Assembly (NCBI GenBank): GCA_038741495.1
Contig: JAVYKX010000002.1
Location: 322,541 to 386,540 of the forward strand
DNA length: 64,000 nucleotides
Reading direction: 5' to 3'
Origin: Thermofilum sp.
Lineage (GTDB): Archaea > Thermoproteota > Thermoprotei > Thermofilales > Thermofilaceae
Shown: positions 7,203-14,417 of the stretch, in pieces
How positions within the stretch are numbered: position 1 is the first letter of the stretch
Layout: every line of letters starts with the position of its first letter
Notes under the pieces: generated by a model
What the model saw: only the letters and a program-made list of their open reading frames with translations
Databases searched by the model: none
Told to the model about the DNA's origin: nothing
Translations under genes and position numbers: made by a program

Positions 7203-9760
7203 GGGCTTCTTGGTTCCTCCTAGTTTCCTTCATCCTGATAGCTGTAGCTGAGGTAGCGGTATCTTCGCCCTACGTGCCTGTTGTTTACCAGCGGGATCTG
7301 CCTGCTGACGTTCAGGTGCTAGCTTACTCGGGCGCAGGTTACGTAGCATGTCTTTCAACCGGAGAGTGCTTGCTCGTAAATGCTTCCGGCGGTGAGATCA
7401 CGGCTAGGGGGAACTTCCTCGGCATGAGCTTCTCGCAGATTCTCCGCGCAGGTAGCTCTCTCCTCTTCGTGGGGTCTTTTGGGAATCTTCTCACGGTAAA
7501 CCCAACCAACCTCTCACAAGTAGCGTCGTTCAACCTTCTTTTGCAGGGCGAGATAGAGGTAACGAGGGCTGTACTCTCCAGCGATGGTAGGTACCTTGCG
7601 CTAACCGTGAGGCACCGGGTGCAGGGCTATACCCAAGATAAGCTGGTGGTCGTGGATCTCGCTCGGCGTGTAAGAGTCTTCGAGAGGGATTACAGCTCCT
7701 CTGACCCCCTCGTGTACGCCTTCTCACTAGACCGCTGGGAGGAGTTCTTCATCGTAGAGGACATCAACACCTCATGCCACATATGCCAGCTAACAGACAA
7801 CATGATCGAGGTCTACAGGTTTGGACCGCAGGTTCAGAAAGTTGCCAGGAGGCAGACGGGGCTTACCAGGTTTAAGGTTATCGTCGGGAACTATCTGCTT
7901 CTCCAGAGAGCGGAGGATAACACGCTGCTAGCCCTCTCCCTCCCGAGCTTAGAGGTCTCCTCATCGGCGAAGTTCCAGCCAGTCAGGCAGGCTGTGTCCG
8001 ACGGGAACCAGGTTTTCCTGGTGACCGAGAGGGACGAGCTCTTTGCTTGTTCACCTAACCTGGATTGCCGATCGCTGGGTACGGTTCCCCCGCGGTCCCT
8101 CGTAGCTGCTCTAAGCGGCTACGTCGTGGTTTTCTCCATCCCCCAGGTGCAGGTGTACATGCTGCGCGCCAAGCTAGAGCCTGTGCTAACTTACGAGATC
8201 AGCTGGAGTTTCCCTCCCTCGCCTCCGAGCATGGTGCTTGGCGATGCCAACTCAGCTGTAGCTCTGTACCCGGGCAGGAGGATCCTTGGCGTCTTCCTCG
8301 CGTCCACCGCTAAGCTGCTTGTGCGAACAGTAGAGGAGAGCGGGAAACCCATTGCTAATGCAACCGTCACCGTGCTGTGCCGGAGGGTATCTGCGACAAA
8401 GGTCACCGGCCCGGACGGCTACGCCGTCTTCGAGGTGCCTCTGGGAGGCTGTGCCGTGAAGGTAGAAGCGCAGTACTTCAGCGAGTGGAGCACTGAGCTG
8501 GATGTGAACGGTCTTTATGTTAACGTTACAGCTGTGCTGAAGAAGAAAGAAGTCCCAACAGCTACCCTGCTGATTGTTGTCGAAGAGGACGGAGACTCGG
8601 CAGTTCGTATACCAGGTGCCGCTCTAGACATCAAGGGACCTGTCAATCTGAATGCTGCGACAAATGCTTCAGGCGCAGTCCGCCTACGCGTCCCGCTGGG
8701 CAGCTACACCATCGAAGCTACGGCGCCTGGCTACTTGACTTTGCGGCAAAATCTTACGGTTACGGGTGGTAACCAGAGTTTCGTCATCCGTCTTAAGCCC
8801 AAGCTCTCTACCCTTACATTGACCGTTGCTGGAGGAGGAAGCGCGGTTGTGAGGATCGGGGAAAGAGAGTACAGGGTCAACCAGAGCGAGGTTCTGCACT
8901 TGAGGCCCGGCGAGTACACGCTGCGAGTCTTGCCTCCCTGCAGAGCCAACGTCACGCCTACGCTGGTGCTCGATGGTGAAAGAAACTTCTCGCTCATCAT
9001 TGAGTGCGGAAGCCTAGCGAGCGAGAAAGCTGTGAGCATCGGCTCGCTGACCAGGTTCCTGCGCGAGAGCACGATAAGCAGTGAGAGCTTGAACACGAGT
9101 GTGGAAGGCTTGATCGTAGACCTGCTTAATGGCAGCAGGGTGGACCTCGTGTCTCTCAGCTACGGGAGAGCTGTAGTTGTCGAGCTATTCTACACGCAGT
9201 GCAGCGGCTGTAAGTATCTCCTCCCGGCCTTGAGGCAGATTGCCGCATGGGGTAACGTGAGCGTTTTCTCCCTGACAGTTTCGAGGATCGACGACGCCAG
9301 GGCCCTCAGCTACTATGTAAGGGAGAATAACGTTACCTGGCCTGTTGGCTGGGCCCCCTCAAGTATCAGGGACTTTATCGGCGTGGCGAGCTACCCGACG
9401 GTGCTTGTTCTGAGCGAGGGACGAGTAGTGTTTAAGGGGGTCGGGGCTAGAGGAGAGCTCAACGCGACTCTGGGGCTAGCGAACAACAGCTACAGCAGCA
9501 TCCTCATCGAGCTATTATCTCGCGTGATGCCGGCCGAGAGCTACCCAGCAATGCTTTTTATTGTGGGGCTGGCTCTTACTGTAGTCTCACTGGCTCTCGG
9601 TGGTCGAGGTGGCGCGGAGGAGCAGGAAGAAAGCTATCTCTCTGCTTATACTGCTGCTCTTCATAGCATCGAGCCTAGCTTACGTAGTGCTGCTCTTGAC
9701 CCCTTAACGTGGCCGCTGGAGGCCGCCAAGGAGCATGATGAGAACGAGGTTGTCTTTTAA
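7199..9760 (+). CDS. Exported beta-propeller protein with thioredoxin-like domain
   Basis: An 853-residue modular exported protein. Residues 1-23 are a signal peptide; about 30-370 look like a beta-propeller of repeated strands; about 375-600 contain two carboxypeptidase-regulatory/PEGA-like sandwich repeats (with PDGYAVFEVPLGGC and ASGAVRLRVPLGSY) and a third glycine-rich one; about 640-760 is a thioredoxin/TlpA-like domain with FYTQCSGCKYL (Cys668, Cys671) and a cis-proline-type ASYPTVLVL. A membrane anchor follows (LFIVGLALTVVSLAL) and then an acidic tail. A CHIC motif (Cys193, Cys196) lies in the propeller and recurs in the protein at 17.4-20.2 kb. Likely an extracytoplasmic thiol-disulfide protein; the substrate is unknown. 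Confidence 0.8.
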   Translation: MRASWFLLVSFILIAVAEVAVSSPYVPVVYQRDLPADVQVLAYSGAGYVACLSTGECLLVNASGGEITARGNFLGMSFSQILRAGSSLLFVGSFGNLLTVNPTNLSQVASFNLLLQGEIEVTRAVLSSDGRYLALTVRHRVQGYTQDKLVVVDLARRVRVFERDYSSSDPLVYAFSLDRWEEFFIVEDINTSCHICQLTDNMIEVYRFGPQVQKVARRQTGLTRFKVIVGNYLLLQRAEDNTLLALSLPSLEVSSSAKFQPVRQAVSDGNQVFLVTERDELFACSPNLDCRSLGTVPPRSLVAALSGYVVVFSIPQVQVYMLRAKLEPVLTYEISWSFPPSPPSMVLGDANSAVALYPGRRILGVFLASTAKLLVRTVEESGKPIANATVTVLCRRVSATKVTGPDGYAVFEVPLGGCAVKVEAQYFSEWSTELDVNGLYVNVTAVLKKKEVPTATLLIVVEEDGDSAVRIPGAALDIKGPVNLNAATNASGAVRLRVPLGSYTIEATAPGYLTLRQNLTVTGGNQSFVIRLKPKLSTLTLTVAGGGSAVVRIGEREYRVNQSEVLHLRPGEYTLRVLPPCRANVTPTLVLDGERNFSLIIECGSLASEKAVSIGSLTRFLRESTISSESLNTSVEGLIVDLLNGSRVDLVSLSYGRAVVVELFYTQCSGCKYLLPALRQIAAWGNVSVFSLTVSRIDDARALSYYVRENNVTWPVGWAPSSIRDFIGVASYPTVLVLSEGRVVFKGVGARGELNATLGLANNSYSSILIELLSRVMPAESYPAMLFIVGLALTVVSLALGGRGGAEEQEESYLSAYTAALHSIEPSLRSAALDPLTWPLEAAKEHDENEVVF
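9609..9707 (+). CDS. Possible small single-span membrane protein overlapping the preceding gene
   Basis: Inside the 3' end of the preceding gene, in the +1 frame, a GTG at 9609 opens a 32-residue frame with a basic N terminus (ARRSRKKA) followed by a continuous hydrophobic helix (ISLLILLLFIASSLAYVVLLL) and TAA at 9705-9707. A charged start followed by a clean membrane helix in a shadow frame is uncommon by chance, but leucine-rich frames occur in GC-rich DNA. It could be a real overlapping small gene, or a trace of a frameshift in the host gene. No homologue is recognised. Confidence 0.3.
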   Translation: MARRSRKKAISLLILLLFIASSLAYVVLLLTP

Positions 9761-9812
9761 CACGCCGCGCGGGTGAGGTAGCTAGAGCTCCCAACTTTTG
9801 CGCGAAAACTCT

Positions 9813-9945
9813 TGGAGCCCCGGCCGGGATTTGAACCCGGGACCTCCGCGCCCCAGATGCTTCCCCTGAGGCTCTTCGGCTTTCTCGAACCCTTACGCGG
9901 CTAGCCCTTACAAGGCCGACGCTCCACCCGCTGAGCTACCGGGGC
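9813..9945 (-). tRNA. tRNA-Thr (UGU) with two introns
   Basis: On the minus strand acceptor GCCCCGG (9945-9939) pairs with CCGGGGC (9823-9817), followed by discriminator U and an encoded CCA (9815-9813). D arm GCTC/GAGC, T arm CCGGG-TTCAAAT-CCCGG. The anticodon stem TCGGC/GCCGA closes loop CTTGTAA, anticodon UGU. To form it, two segments must be removed: about 27 nt (9907-9881, compatible with the canonical 37/38 position) and 30 nt (9875-9846) between positions 43 and 44. Removing both leaves exactly 76 nt. A TATA-like AT-rich stretch (about 9969-9982) lies 25 nt upstream. Intron edges may shift by a base or two. Confidence 0.8.
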
Positions 9946-10043
9946 CGGCAGAGGTACACTCTCTACAACCTTATTTGTTTTACCCCTGCACTGCCGGCGG
10001 CCGCTAGGAGTGGAGGATGGCTTACAAAAACCGTATCGAGCAG

Positions 10044-10169
10044 TGGTGCCCCGGCCGGGATTTGAACCCGGGATGTCCACGCCCCCGCCGCAGGCTGGAG
10101 GCTCTTCGGCTCGAGAGGCCGATATCCTGGCGGCCCTCGCGCAGGCTGACCGGGCTAGACGACCGGGGC
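10044..10169 (-). tRNA. tRNA-Glu (CUC) with two non-canonical introns
   Basis: Acceptor GCCCCGG (10169-10163) pairs with CCGGGGC (10054-10048), discriminator A, CCA encoded at 10046-10044. The anticodon stem TCGGC/GCCGA closes loop CTCTCGA, anticodon CUC. The D arm GTCT...GGAT is interrupted in its loop by about 19 nt (10146-10128), and a 29-nt insert (10105-10077) separates position 43 from the variable loop. Excising both leaves 78 nt with all helices paired. The second intron begins with the same AGAGCCTC as the one in the neighbouring tRNA-Thr. A TATA-like GCTAAATATTGC (minus strand, about 10190-10201) is correctly spaced upstream. Confidence 0.8.
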
Positions 10170-10222
10170 TCGGGTGCTTCTAGAATCCAGCAATATTTAG
10201 CTTTCGCTGCTCGGTAACCGCT

Positions 10223-10232
10223 CGCCTTATAA
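10223..10232 (+). promoter_or_regulatory. TATA box upstream of the phosphoesterase operon
   Basis: CCTTATAAGA precedes the TTG start at 10283 by about 50 nt, giving a predicted transcript start near 10255 and a short leader that carries GGTAGAGG just before the TTG. The stretch 9761-10282 otherwise holds the two minus-strand tRNAs, their TATA-like boxes, and a small GCTGA/TCAGC hairpin at about 10246-10262. Confidence 0.5.
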
Positions 10233-10282
10233 GACGTGGTGGTTGCTGAAGTCTGTCAGCACGTGGCGAGCGGTGGTAGAGG

Positions 10283-11542
10283 TTGGGTCGCCTGAGAATA
10301 CTGGCTCTCTCGGACGTTCACGGCAAGGAGGATATCGTTCAAAGCTTTCTCAACTGGGTTAAGAAGGACAACGTTAGCTACGACATCATAGTTGCTGCTG
10401 GTGACATAGGTAATCCTCAGCGCCCCGGCAGCATGTGCAGAGTTCTCAGGGCACTAGCTGAAGGTCTCGGGAAGAATGTTTACTACGTAAAGGGCAACTG
10501 GGACGTAGAGGGCGAGTGCGGGTGCCAGAGGGTTTACGACCTTGACCAGACGGGGCCCGTGATCTTCGGGGATGTGCTGCTCGTAGGGCATGGAAGACGC
10601 GCGGAACCCCACGACTTCCCGGCGGGAGCGAGGAGCTCTGTTCTCGTCACCCACTACCCTCCTTTCAGCATCCTGGATAAGGGGAAGCTGATCGACAGCT
10701 ATAAGCACTCTCTTCACGCGGGAATCCCCGAAATCAACTACCTGGTTGACAAGTACAAGCCTCTTGTCCACATATTCGGACATAGCCATAGCTTTGGCGG
10801 CTTAGAAATTGAGCTAAACGGTGTTAAGTATGTTAACGTCGCCAGGCTCGACAGGCTAGCCAAGAACGGGGAGCCTATGGGAAACTACGCGATAATTGAT
10901 GTAAGCAGCGCGGGAGTCCGAGTAGAGTGGAGATTCATCAACGGTGTTTGGAAGAAGTGTGCTGGGTGCGGCAGGATAGTGCACATTCCTGAAAAGTGGT
11001 CTATGTGCAGAAAGTGCGCGAACAAGGCTGAGGTTAAGGTTGTAAAGCTTCAAGGTGCGCGGAGCAGGTACGTGCTTAAGCTCACGGATTCCTCGAGTGG
11101 TAATCTTCTGCTTCAAAAAGACCTCTACATACCTGTTCACACGATCGGCGATAAAGCAGCTTTTGAGGACTTTCTAGACCTTATGATTCTCCGAAATGTT
11201 AAGAACCTTCTCCAGGCCGATGGTGCCAGAGTGATGGAGATACCTAAAGATAAAGTGCTCGAGTACTACAGAGCCGGAAGGGGCGGCTCCTTGACTCCTT
11301 TCAGCGAGTACTTGTTTGCCTGCAATCCGGCAGAAGGGGGCGAGAGGTTGTGCGCACTGATGAAAGTTTTCTCCTCCGATAAGAGAGCGCACGTGCTCTG
11401 GAAGGTTCGAGAGGGTAGTAGCATGACAGTCGACGAGTACATTCTCTTCAGCGAGGATGCTCTCCTAGCCAACCCGGAACTGCCTCAGATACTGCTGAGA
11501 GCGGGCTTCACCCCATTAACTTACTCCCTAGGGGCGCTTTGA
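10283..11542 (+). CDS. Calcineurin-like metallophosphoesterase with zinc ribbon and unknown C-terminal domain
   Basis: A 419-residue protein. The N-terminal ~210 residues are a calcineurin-like phosphoesterase of the YfcE/MJ0936-like group with DVHG, GDIG, GNWD, THYPP and GHSH metal-binding motifs. A zinc ribbon follows (CAGC and CRKC, about residues 228-250), then about 165 residues of no family I can name (PIPVHTIGDKAAFEDFLDL, SEYLFACNP). The start is a TTG preceded by GGTAGAGG. Its stop overlaps the ATG of the polyprenol-kinase-like gene as TGATG, suggesting that the two act together, possibly on a prenyl phosphate; that is inference. Confidence 0.8.
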   Translation: MGRLRILALSDVHGKEDIVQSFLNWVKKDNVSYDIIVAAGDIGNPQRPGSMCRVLRALAEGLGKNVYYVKGNWDVEGECGCQRVYDLDQTGPVIFGDVLLVGHGRRAEPHDFPAGARSSVLVTHYPPFSILDKGKLIDSYKHSLHAGIPEINYLVDKYKPLVHIFGHSHSFGGLEIELNGVKYVNVARLDRLAKNGEPMGNYAIIDVSSAGVRVEWRFINGVWKKCAGCGRIVHIPEKWSMCRKCANKAEVKVVKLQGARSRYVLKLTDSSSGNLLLQKDLYIPVHTIGDKAAFEDFLDLMILRNVKNLLQADGARVMEIPKDKVLEYYRAGRGGSLTPFSEYLFACNPAEGGERLCALMKVFSSDKRAHVLWKVREGSSMTVDEYILFSEDALLANPELPQILLRAGFTPLTYSLGAL

Positions 11543-12243
11543 TGGTGGCGGAAGTCAAGCGCGAAGTCTACAGGAAGGCAGTGCACCTTCTTCTCTCGCT
11601 AATCCTAATGGCTCCCTTCTTCTTGCCGCTGCCGGCCCCCCTCGATATTTACTCGTACTATGCGCTGGGGTTGCTTGCAGCTGCTCTTCTGAGCTCAACC
11701 GCGGCGAAAAGATCTGTTTTCCTATCGAGGCTTTCAAGCTTCAGGGAGAGTCTCGAGCAGCGTATTTCCGGGATACAGGAGCTTCAGAAGAAGATGCCCC
11801 TGAAGGCGATTGAGGAGGCTTTCATCGGGCTAGTAGAGTTCATCGGGCAGCAGGTAGAGCTTCTGGAGAGAGATTACGAGAGGAGGGAAGGCTACGTGGG
11901 GCTCTTCTACGGGATGACTGGGGGAGTGATAAGCCTACTTCTCTCACCGTGCCATGCCCTCTACGGATTAGCTGCGTTAGCTGTCGTGGACCCGGCTGCA
12001 TCCTTGTCCAACCTACTGCTCAGACGCGGTAAATCCTTCACCGGCGACCTCGTAGCTTTTGGGATGTACTTTGCTGTGCTGCTCTCTCTCGGTGTACCGG
12101 CGGTAAAGTGCTTGCTTCTCTCTTTAGCGGCTGTCGTGGCGGAGTATTTCTCCGTCGAGGATAACTTGACCATTCCACCGGTAGTGACGCTGGCAGCATT
12201 TCTTCTGGGAGCACCACCCTTCTGCCCAGTGAGCTCACGCTGA
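11542..12243 (+). CDS. Dolichol/phytol kinase-like (SEC59/VTE5-type) membrane protein
   Basis: A 233-residue polytopic membrane protein with about five to six hydrophobic spans. The N-terminal REVYRKAVHLLLSLIL and the later DPAASLSNLLLRRGKSFTGDLVAF match the R-K-x-x-H and D-x-A-(S)...GK-S motifs of the CTP-dependent dolichol kinase / phytol kinase family (COG0170 and relatives). These enzymes phosphorylate polyprenols. A cytoplasmic helical insertion (about residues 58-115: SFRESLEQRISGIQELQKK...) is larger than usual. The ATG at 11542 is used since it overlaps the upstream stop as TGATG; TTG 11539 is possible. With uppS in the same window, a role in dolichyl phosphate recycling is plausible. 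Confidence 0.65.
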   Translation: MVAEVKREVYRKAVHLLLSLILMAPFFLPLPAPLDIYSYYALGLLAAALLSSTAAKRSVFLSRLSSFRESLEQRISGIQELQKKMPLKAIEEAFIGLVEFIGQQVELLERDYERREGYVGLFYGMTGGVISLLLSPCHALYGLAALAVVDPAASLSNLLLRRGKSFTGDLVAFGMYFAVLLSLGVPAVKCLLLSLAAVVAEYFSVEDNLTIPPVVTLAAFLLGAPPFCPVSSR

Positions 12244-12491
12244 CTTCCCCCGTTGTTCGCTTAAGGTGAACTTTTGCGCCTTCACTGGGTGAAATTTCTG
12301 ACCTACAGCCCCGCTCGGCGGCTCAGCTCTAGCTTTTGCTGCTCAACTGTTCCGAGGTAAATTAGCCGGGGAAGAGTCTGTACCGGTTGCTGTAAGCTGT
12401 GGCTCGCGCTGTCCAGGATTTGTACGGTACTCTTCGTCCACTCTGCGTAGGCTAGCGCAATATTTTTCACGGAAAGTTCCCACTTCTTTTC

Positions 12492-14417
12492 GTGAACCGT
12501 AAGAGTCTCTTCATCTTCATTCTTCATTTCCACCAGCCGACCGGGCAGTACCTTTCCGTGCTTGATCGGATACAGAGAAACTCGTACGAGATGCTCCTCA
12601 ACCTGCTGGAGAAGCAGAGGGATCAGAAGCTCACGCTACACTTCAGCGGCCCGCTTCTGATGTACTGGAAGAGGAAGTACCCGAGCTTTCTCGAGAGATT
12701 AAGAGAGCTCGTCAAGGCGAGCCGTTTTGAAGTCCTGGGTGGCACGTACTCGGAGAGCCCACTACCCCTCCTACCGCTGGAGGACAGGCTAGAGCAGCTG
12801 AAGCGTGGCAAGCAGCTTGTCGAAGAAGTTTTCGAGACGAGAGTTGAGGGGGCTTGGCTCCCTGAGAGGGTGTGGGATCCCACCCTCCCTCTTCAGCTCG
12901 CTGAAGCAGGCTACCGGTACGTCGTCCTGGACGATGAGGTTGGCTACAGGTCCGGCCTCTCGAAGGAAGAAGTGCACAGAGCTTTCCTCACCGAGTACAG
13001 CGGGAGGCGTGTAGGCGTGGTTTTTATCGACGCGACCATAAGGTACATTCTCCCCTGGCGGAGCCACCAGGAGGTGCTGAGCTACATCAGGAGCTACTCG
13101 TCCGCGAGAGGCGAGTACGTTCTCTGGGGCAGTGACGCGGAGAAGTTCGGCGAGTGGTGGGACAGGACGCAGGCGGAGCATTGGCTGTCCCTCTTCTTCT
13201 ATTACCTCAGGACGGCAGAGGACATAGAGGTCATCACTCCTTCAGAGTACCTGAGGAGGTTCGGCTACGCAGGTTTAGCGTACCTGGGCCCGTGGAGCTA
13301 CGATAAGATGATAGAGTGGAGCGGGGGCTACTTCCCCAACTTCCTCAAGAAGTACTCCGAGTCGAACAACATGCATAAGAGAATGCTTTATACTAGGTCA
13401 AAGCTCGAGCGGCTTAAAGCGCCAGCCGAAGCCTGGGAAGAGTACTACCTAGCTCAGTGCAACGACGCTTTCTGGCACGGCCTCTTCGGTGGCGTCTACA
13501 TTCCTATCCTCAGGCAAGCAGTGTACGAGCACCTTATACGCGCTGAGAGGATAGCTGAGGAGAAGGGGGAGCACTACTTGGCGGATCGCCTACAGGTGAG
13601 AGAGCTAGATATCGACATGGACGGTAGAGGAGAGTTGATCGTAGAGGCTCCCCTAGCTAGCGCGTTTATCAAACCGAGCGACGGGGGGACGCTCTTCGAG
13701 CTGGACATCAAGGAGGAGGGTATGGAGTTCAACCTAGTCAACACTATGAGCCGCTACCGTGAACCCTACCTCGGCGACAGAGGGCCTGCGCCCGACTGGT
13801 ATAGGAGAGTATCCTTCAGGGAGCACGTGTGGCGTCGAGGCACAAGGCTCGACGACTGGATCGACAACACTCCCTTCGTAGATATAAGCGACCTGGCGCT
13901 GGCCAGCTACGTGGTAGAACACGTAGGTGGTGAGGTCATTCTCTCCCGCGTAGGCAGGGTGTGGTTCGACCCGGCGAGCCCTCACAGACTCCACGTGGTG
14001 AAGTCGTTCTCAATGGAGGGTGATGGCCGTGTTCTCCGAGTAAAGTACCGGTGGAGAAACCTCGAGAAGAGGTTCGCCGAGTTCTCTCTTGCCGTGGAGC
14101 TTTCCCTCTCACCCAAGCTGCCTTACGACTACGAAGCTATCCCCTCCTACGAGATCGAGGGGGCGACCGAGAGGCCGGCTACCGAGAGGTTTGCTTCTCC
14201 GTGGGCTAGGACAGTCACCCTGAGGTCACCTGCTACACGTCCTATCACGGTCGAGAGTTCGAAGCACGGGGAAGTGTGGGCATCTCCTATATACACGTGG
14301 ACTAGAACCGAGAAAGGTCTCAGGTCACACTATCAAGGCATAGGAGTAGTGCTTAACTACCATGTGCCTCTTGATCCAGGCGAGAGCTTCGAAACCGAGG
14401 TGAAAGTACGCTGGTGA
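12492..14417 (+). CDS. GH57 glycoside hydrolase (4-alpha-glucanotransferase / alpha-amylase type)
   Basis: A 641-residue family 57 glycoside hydrolase. Motifs: HFHQP near residue 12, the nucleophile Glu125 in GAWLPERVWDP, and the acid/base Asp215 in LWGSDAEKFGEWW. The region after about residue 380 (ELDIDMDGRGEL, DGGTLFELDIK, FNLVNTMSRYREPY) matches the beta-sandwich domains (DUF1925/DUF1926) found in Thermococcus 4-alpha-glucanotransferase and Pyrococcus AmyA, and the length agrees. No signal peptide, so it is cytoplasmic. It starts at GTG 12492 and overlaps the glycogen synthase start (GTGA). The preceding 248-nt gap contains no convincing gene. It probably remodels alpha-glucan chains made by the next gene product. 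Confidence 0.88.
   Translation: MNRKSLFIFILHFHQPTGQYLSVLDRIQRNSYEMLLNLLEKQRDQKLTLHFSGPLLMYWKRKYPSFLERLRELVKASRFEVLGGTYSESPLPLLPLEDRLEQLKRGKQLVEEVFETRVEGAWLPERVWDPTLPLQLAEAGYRYVVLDDEVGYRSGLSKEEVHRAFLTEYSGRRVGVVFIDATIRYILPWRSHQEVLSYIRSYSSARGEYVLWGSDAEKFGEWWDRTQAEHWLSLFFYYLRTAEDIEVITPSEYLRRFGYAGLAYLGPWSYDKMIEWSGGYFPNFLKKYSESNNMHKRMLYTRSKLERLKAPAEAWEEYYLAQCNDAFWHGLFGGVYIPILRQAVYEHLIRAERIAEEKGEHYLADRLQVRELDIDMDGRGELIVEAPLASAFIKPSDGGTLFELDIKEEGMEFNLVNTMSRYREPYLGDRGPAPDWYRRVSFREHVWRRGTRLDDWIDNTPFVDISDLALASYVVEHVGGEVILSRVGRVWFDPASPHRLHVVKSFSMEGDGRVLRVKYRWRNLEKRFAEFSLAVELSLSPKLPYDYEAIPSYEIEGATERPATERFASPWARTVTLRSPATRPITVESSKHGEVWASPIYTWTRTEKGLRSHYQGIGVVLNYHVPLDPGESFETEVKVRW

Noticed and set aside
9846-9907. 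Alternative anticodon stem CCGCG/CGCGG in the tRNA-Thr gene
   Set aside because: It would give a loop of about 45 nt and would leave the CTTGTAA loop and TCGGC/GCCGA stem unused. The two-intron model gives an exact 76-nt tRNA. The pairing may instead help to form the splice structure.
12303-12533. 76-residue minus-strand frame before the GH57 gene
   Set aside because: It is more protein-like than most shadows but overlaps the GH57 start, has no ribosome-binding site or promoter I can defend, and no family; kept out of the gene list.
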